From the NCBI RefSeq assembly GCF_014851395.1, contig NW_024042261.1:36047942-36111941 (forward strand): a DNA stretch of 64,000 nucleotides, given 5' to 3'. Shown here piece after piece: positions 26,815 through 64,000 of this stretch. The notes under the pieces were generated by a model. That model saw nothing but the letters and a program-made list of their open reading frames with translations, was not told the DNA's origin and ran no database searches. The position numbers and the translations under genes are program-made. Position 1 is the stretch's first letter. Every line of letters begins with the position of its first letter. Origin of the DNA: Micropterus salmoides (lineage: Eukaryota; Chordata; Actinopteri; Centrarchiformes; Centrarchidae).

Positions 26815-27394
26815 GAGGAAAGGGAGAGGAACAAGCTACACATGCTTTTATTTCTTCTTGTTTAGACTACTGTAATGCACATTATATCGGTATAAATCAC
26901 AACGCACTTTCACGCTTACAGTTAGTCCAAAATTCTGCAGCACGTCTTTTAACAGGAACCACAAAGCTTCCTGTTCGTTTTAGGATTGATTTTAAGATTT
27001 AGTTTGTTTTTAAAGCTGTGAATGGACTGGCCCCAACATATATCTCGGACCTCATCCAAATTTATACGCCAGCGCGGTCACTGAGGTCAGAGGGACAGCT
27101 CCAGCTTGCGGTCCCCATGACAAGACTTAAAACTCGGGGGGGACAGGGCTTTTTCTGTGGTTGGACCTATGTCCGAACAGCCACTACACATTTTTATTCT
27201 TTGGCTTTTAACTCCGCGTGAGTTGTGTGGTCCTCTGATGTCTTTTATTGTTTTACTGTATTTTAGTATTTAAACCTGATGCTCCTATTTTGTTTTTACA
27301 AAATTTTATATTAATTGTTTTGTATGTTTGAGTCTTCTGTGCAGCACTTTGGTTTTGTGTTTGTAAAATGTGCTATAGAAATAAAGTGGAATGG
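26815..27394 (+). mobile_element. L2-like LINE 3' end (reverse transcriptase C-terminus and tail)
   Basis: Broken frames read LNGLAPTYISDL-like words (NGLAPTYISDLI at 27021), then TPARSLRS and RLKTRGG, as in the C-terminal part of L2/CR1-group reverse transcriptases of fish. Earlier words (QNSAARL in another frame, about 26925) belong to the same region. The element ends with ttgtaaaatgtgctatagaa and ataaagtggaatgg, an L2-type 3' tail. Several stops and frameshifts; a pseudogene fragment. Confidence 0.8.
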
Positions 27395-28603
27395 ATTATA
27401 TGCTAAATGTGTATCAAAAAATAATTTAGTGTGAAATATGATTTATGGTGACTAGCTAACCCCCGACCATCATTTACTGTAAAGTCACAGGTTTTATTTC
27501 CACGCCCAAGTCCTGCCTGACTGCGCTGTGATTGACTAGTACGCGTTACTTCGACATGTCTTTGTGATTGGATGCTAGCAGCAGGATGATAGAGATGCTT
27601 GGTGCTGCTTCGGCTGTGACTTATTGCCTTAATTTCCTAGTATTTTTCCTAGATCTTTATTACTAATTAACTTACTGCACTGACACTGATACTTCTGAGG
27701 GCCATATGTTAGCCTTATAGCCTTTCTTGGAATACTTTAATTTTTTTTGCCCATTTTCTTATCTTACACAGTTCTGTAACACTTTGTTTTTGTCAAAGAC
27801 AACACATGGTTAATGATTGAATTTAATATATTCACTGAGTAAAGTAACGACTTATCCAATCACAGCCACTGTTATTTTGGTGTAGCTCTAGTCTTTTTGG
27901 ATGCTGATTTGTGTGCTTATACCATGGGCAAGTAGTCTACGTAGTTAAATGGTCTTTTTGTCTGTTTTCATTGTGTTTCTTGTTGCTATAAGTTGGGAGT
28001 CCACGCAGGGTGTTTTATTTTGAAAATTGATTCTTTATTCCTGTCCAGTTCGATCTGTGCTGTGCAGCTTGACTCGGCTTTCGTTAAAAATAGACTAGCC
28101 GCGTATTTTCTTTGGAGCGTAGCGGAGAGCTGCTTCTGGGATGCTTCTGAAACACGCTGCGGCTCGTCTGGTGATCTGATTGCGATCAGCTCCGCGCTCT
28201 GTGGAACCACATGTGCAACACTACCCCTGTCAGTGATGGCACAAAATTATGATGAAGGGTCAAAGGTCTGGGGGAAACGAGTAGGGTTTAGTGCCTTTAG
28301 AAAAAGATGGCTGCATCTTGTTTTAATCACATAGTCTCTGTCTGGTTAGGAAAACCCTCTGACTTTTGTGGAGCTTGTTTAGTCATCCTTTTAAGGTCTG
28401 TGTGTAGCAGACAGTGTGTGGGTTTGTTTGATAACAGGGCTCTGCTGAAACTGACAGCGGTGTCTGAATATGAGACCTCTGCTGTCGTGTGTGTGCGTGA
28501 GTGTTAAAGACAAAGATTTATAATGTTACTGTCAGGTTCTTTTTAAAGAAGCTATTTTAGGACGTAAAAGTGGTTTAAGGCTGTGATTCAGTTTCAGTAA
28601 TTA

Positions 28604-28631
28604 TGTGTGTGTGTGTGTGTGTGTGTGTGTT
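28604..28631 (+). repeat. (GT)14 microsatellite
   Basis: Pure GT run. A second one follows at 28705-28730. Confidence 0.95.
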
Positions 28632-28704
28632 TTAGATCAATAGACAACAAAGGGGCAATCACTTCCATGTAAACAGTGATTGTTTGTATGTGTGACGCCA
28701 CATA

Positions 28705-28730
28705 GTGTGTGTGTGTGTGTGTGTGTGTGT
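28705..28730 (+). repeat. (GT)13 microsatellite
   Basis: Pure GT run, 74 bp after the previous one. Confidence 0.95.
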
Positions 28731-30428
28731 CTCAGCAGACACAATAAACAGCTGTGTGTCTTTGTGTGCTCAGGGTTTTAAGTTTAGTTATCAAAGTATC
28801 TCTATGTGCATGTGTTTGAGTGTGTGTGTGTTTGCTGTAATTCCCGTATTTCCTAGTTCCTCATGTGACTCACCTTGTGACATCATGCTGTGTCACATCT
28901 CCTTCTATGGGAGGCAGGGTTGGTCAAAAGGCTTTTGGTACCTTGCACTCTCAGTCACTCTGCTTTTTAACTTTCAGTCGGGCCAACATTTTCTCTTCAT
29001 ACAGAGTTGTTTCTTTCCTTTTTAAATTGTTGTTTCTTTCTGGATCAACTTGAAGCTGTAAACGTCTCTCTCTCTGCTAAGGTAAGATCTACCTGCTGCC
29101 TTGAAATTATTTTGTTAAGGTTGAATCTGTGAGGTGAACACTTCATCTCTACTTTTCACCCTTTTAGTTTTAATCTCCTTAAAGGTTTAGGCACAGAAGG
29201 AAGCTGTCTCTGCTTGCTTTTCTGTCTATTCTTCTTTCTAGTCTATGTAAACAGTGTTTATTGTATTTTAGCTGTCATCTTGTTTGCTTCTGAAAAAGTG
29301 ATGATCATTTCTCTGCTTATAACTTATAACTTTAGCGTGAAGCCTAACTCTCCCCTTGCCTAAGGACAGTAGTACATCTGCTAATAAATTATAGTAATTG
29401 CTTCCAGTCACCTGAAGGAGACATTTATTCATTTATTTTAAATATTCCTGTTAATTTTTACATGTGGTGAAAGGGATCATGTGCATGATGCTATTACACC
29501 CCTGTAAACAGAGCAGTTGCTGATCAAAGCTCAGTAGGAGGTTTTACCATTGATGTAAACTGTTCACACATTTGTGAAGTTTTATGAGAATAAACTCCCC
29601 AACATGCAGAAAGAGACAGCTGGTAGTTAATTTGGTTGATTGGAACTCCAACTACACAGACACAAGCTTTCTGTAAGTTTTCTTAGTGGTCTTTTAGTCT
29701 TGTGCAGTTACATGATATCTTCAAGTCTTGGAAAATAACCTTTGATGATGTTTTAGAAGTTATTTTTGCTTTGTAAGCCTTAAAGAATGCTACAGTACTA
29801 AGTTGCATTATGGGAAATGTAGGATCCAGTGTTTATAGAGGTTGACCCACACTAGGGACTAAACTGTTTTCTAACCTATAGTTTGTTTGCTCTGATCTAA
29901 ATGAGTGGATCAGTCTGTAAACATTTTCCCCTTGGTTCAGTTTCTTTTCACACTAAAAGCCACATGAGAACGTTGACTCTTCTCATTGGTTAGATGTGCA
30001 AGGCGCGGGAGCAAGAAAGTGAACACAGGAAGGTACTGACGAAGCTCCTATCTGCACAAATAACAAGAATGTACTTTCTTTGCTTGTCCAGGTCAGACCT
30101 TCATTCAAGTATTATTGTGGGCATTCAGGAAATACCAGTATATCTTACAAATGTTTGGTTTTACTGGAAGATAGCAGACCGACCTGTGGCAAGAGGAAAC
30201 TCATGAATACCAGAATAGATCTGGTACTGCTGACTTGTGCATCATGGGAAAATCTCAGAGTTCAGAGGAGTAATGTCATGAAACCATGGTACAGGTTACC
30301 TGTGCACATTAAAGTTACTTTAACCTGGATTTTGGTCAGCTGCTGAAAACTTCTGCAGGGACCTGTCAGTCAAAATAATCTAGACAAATCTTCATGGGGA
30401 TTAATAGATTTATGAATCATCAACATCT

Positions 30429-30429
<1 letters not shown>

Positions 30430-30457
<28 letters not shown>
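30430..30457 (+). repeat. (GT)14 microsatellite
   Basis: Uninterrupted GT run. Confidence 0.95.
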
Positions 30458-30459
<2 letters not shown>

Positions 30460-30588
30460 TATGTACCTCTAACCCAAATAGATTGTCCTCGTGTGACTCT
30501 GTCCACTGGAGCATTTAGCAGAGCAGGTTACCTTGCAGTCTGTGATAGTGTGTATTTTTATGTAAGGGTGGTGTTATAAAACCAGTCA

Positions 30589-30591
<3 letters not shown>

Positions 30592-30632
<41 letters not shown>
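30592..30632 (+). repeat. (GT)20 microsatellite
   Basis: Uninterrupted GT run, complementary to the (AC)n tract that starts 50 bp downstream. Confidence 0.97.
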
Positions 30633-30634
<2 letters not shown>

Positions 30635-30680
30635 TTGAGCACGTGTGTCATCTTCTCACAACATTTAGGTCTGAGTCAGT

Positions 30681-30682
<2 letters not shown>

Positions 30683-30766
<84 letters not shown>
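30683..30766 (+). repeat. (AC)42 microsatellite
   Basis: Uninterrupted 84-bp AC run. Confidence 0.97.
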
Positions 30767-30767
<1 letters not shown>

Positions 30768-31802
30768 ATGGTTTAGTCAGCTAAGTGTTTGTAGATCAAA
30801 CAGGCCTCTCTGAGCAAATGGAAACTCTTAGTTTGATCTTTCCTTCTTTCTGCAGCTTGGAATTTAAGTTTCTGATAAAGAAAACAAAATAATATGTGTA
30901 TTTCATATCATTTGTGCTATAAAATAACTAATAATAATAACTAATGTATTTGAATTTACAGATTAATATTCAACCAACTTTGTACCAATATCCTTATTTT
31001 TGAGAAAGGGTTTTTCTTGATGCATGATGGCATGAAAAGCTGCAGAAACAGATGTTAGTTATTAGGAAATTTAATTGTGAATGCTAACAAAGTCGACATT
31101 GCTGCTAATAATGCTGACATTAATTGATTAGTCAAAACCCAACAATTGATTCCTGGTTAAAGTTATTTATTAAAGGTGGGATATACGATTCTGGAGAAAT
31201 CTAATTCCAGGACAAATACTAGTGGCGGGCCGAAATGTGTTTTTCAATTGCAGATGCAGATATTCTCTCAAAATGCCAGATAATGGCCTGATTAATTGGT
31301 AACATTTAACTTTAAAATAAGCTGAATGTCTGGGGGCAACTTTACCTGACACACAAATCATGGCTGGAACAGCTGGAATAGTGTTGGGTGGTGGGGTGCG
31401 GGCACTTTAAGTCCAAACACCGGATTTTTTTCAGCGTACACACACGGACAGCTTGCGGACCTTGAGGCAATATTAACTGAAATGTGGAAAATGTCTTGTA
31501 TTGGATTATAATCGCTTACTACACTTGAAAGTGCAAGTAATTCTACAGTCTTATACAGTCTTAATAAGTCATCTGAGGGAGACACTTTTGTTTTTACATA
31601 TTCAAAAAAATAATCAGTAATGTTATTAGCAGCACTTATTTCCATATGGGAAATGTTTTTTTTTATTTTTATTTTTATCAGTTAGTCCTTATTTTAACTG
31701 CTGAATGTTCGTCTGTGATTGGTAGATTTTCTTGCCGCTCACCCTGCCTCCTCTGTTTGGTGTGTCTCTGTGCAGGAGCAGCCGGCTGCAGCCTAGCTGA
31801 AG

Positions 31803-62858
<31,056 letters not shown>

Positions 62859-64000
62859 GTACTGTGTGTGTGTTCATAGTCTGTACATTATAACATAATA
62901 ACAAAATTGAAAAAGAAAGAAAAGAAAGACAAAAACATGTTCATTAAATATCCCTATTAAATAAATATTCAAATATACAATAAAGACAACTATGAATATA
63001 ATACGCAGAATATTTATTATACCTCCCAGCCCTTCCCAACAGGTTACAACAACACATTTAAAAGGATCTGGAAAATAACACTCTTGGTCAATGCGTTTTG
63101 TTTCTAAATTTATTTAGAAAGTTTTGGAACATTGTTTATGTGTTCGTTGACTGTTTATTCATCTTGGATGGATGAACTGGATATTATCTATATCTTAATC
63201 CTATTTATGTTCTTTGTGTTCATTGGTGTAACTATGTATTTATACTGCATTCACAGCCGAGTTTCTCTTGAAAAAGAGATTTTAGAAAGGAAAAATTAAA
63301 ACAGATTAGAAGGAAAAGTAACTGACAAACAGAAGGATAGAGGCAACAGAAACTAGTCTGATGTACACATTGAAACAGTGTGTTGTTCCAGTTTCTTGTC
63401 TGGGTTTTTAATAATACTGTATACAAACAGTAGATCAAGTTTTTTTTTTTCAATACTAGACTGGGAAATGAGGCGGGCGCCGAGGCGGAGGAAGAAGATG
63501 GATCCTTAAGTTAAAGTAACAATACTGCAGTATAAAAATGCTTCAGTGCAATTTAAAATCCTGCATTGCAAATGTTACTTAAGTAAAAGTACGTAAGTGT
63601 TATTAGCAACATACTTAGAGTAGCAAAAGTAAATGGTAAATTTGGATGTTAGACGACAGGTTACTGGGCTGGTTAGTGACCACACAAGACGCAGAAACAT
63701 CCATTTGCACTTGACTAACAATAAGCACTTTGTCTGTCAGCGGTGGTTTAGGAAATAAAAACTGAATCCAGCCCCAGTGCTTCCAGCTCACAGACAGTTG
63801 TGTAGGTGGAGAGACGTGGAGGTCGTGTTGAACTTAGCAGCAAAACAAGTTGTGTAACTGTTCTATGACTCAGAGCTCCGAGGTGATACTGGGACTTATA
63901 ATGTTTCAGAAGGAGGTCTGTTTCAGACGTAATTCAATTTAATGGTTCCTTTGTAAGAGTGTGTGTACGTGGTTAGAGTCCTTGTCCCTGAAGTAACTGT
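62859..64000 (+). other. Start of the last pak1 intron
   Basis: After the donor at 62859 no segment encoding the PAK1 C-terminus is found in any frame. The sequence is AT-rich and ordinary. The terminal exon and 3'UTR are therefore downstream of the window. Confidence 0.8.

Larger units (their letters stand above)
27395..31775. other. Upstream/first-intron sequence before pak1 coding start
   Basis: Five GT/AC microsatellites and otherwise plain sequence. A stretch at 28020-28230 has more CpG than its surroundings (agccgcgtatt, gcgtagcgg, acgctgcggctcgt) but no recognisable exon. The pak1 promoter is not identified. Confidence 0.6.

Noticed and set aside
62859..64000. Search for the last PAK1 exon (H-x-F-L-K tail)
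   Set aside because: No matching segment in any + frame with an acceptor; it is outside the window.

Overview
The window is vertebrate, almost certainly teleost, genomic DNA. It has long introns, many (CA/GT)n microsatellites, and fish-type repeats: Tc1-like and hAT-like DNA elements, MITEs, L2-type LINE 3' ends and Penelope-like retroelements. One protein-coding gene can be supported, the serine/threonine kinase gene pak1 (p21-activated kinase 1) on the + strand. Thirteen coding exons lie between 31803 and 62858. They join in frame to 1602 nt (534 codons), from the start Met to just before the short C-terminal exon, which lies beyond 64000.

Layout. Positions 1-31775 hold no coding exon that I can support. 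This stretch is upstream sequence and/or the first, 5'UTR-interrupting intron of pak1. It contains microsatellites, pyrimidine-rich tracts and transposon remains: a Tc1-type MITE fragment at 5.4 kb, CpG-bearing MITEs at 6.2 and 9.2 kb, a hAT-like copy at 14.0 kb, a CpG-rich hairpin at 18.05 kb, a Penelope-like element at 25.7-26.8 kb and an L2-like 3' end at 26.8-27.4 kb. Positions 31776-62858 hold pak1. Intron 2 carries a dead Tc1-like transposon with a nested MITE and a separate MITE. Intron 5 carries a hAT-like element containing a LINE insertion. Intron 7 carries a Tc1-type MITE, a 5'-truncated LINE and a 1.7 kb TTAA-flanked element. Intron 9 carries an inverted Penelope-like structure. 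Positions 62859-64000 are the start of the last intron.

How the protein parts fit. The exons encode, in order, the N-terminal SH3-binding proline motif, the CRIB/autoinhibitory region (Cdc42/Rac binding), the acidic stretch plus PIX-binding proline motif, an Ala/Pro-rich linker that is longer than in human PAK1, and the STE20-family kinase domain. The catalytic Lys, HRD, DFG, activation-loop Thr and APE are all present, so this looks like an intact functional gene.

The most interesting non-coding signal is in the Penelope-like fragments. Three copies carry a hammerhead-ribozyme-like core (CUGAAGA, stem II, GAAA, GUC) whose stem II differs in sequence but stays paired between copies. Hammerheads are already known from Penelope-like elements, so this is a recognisable RNA element inside the repeats and not a new system.
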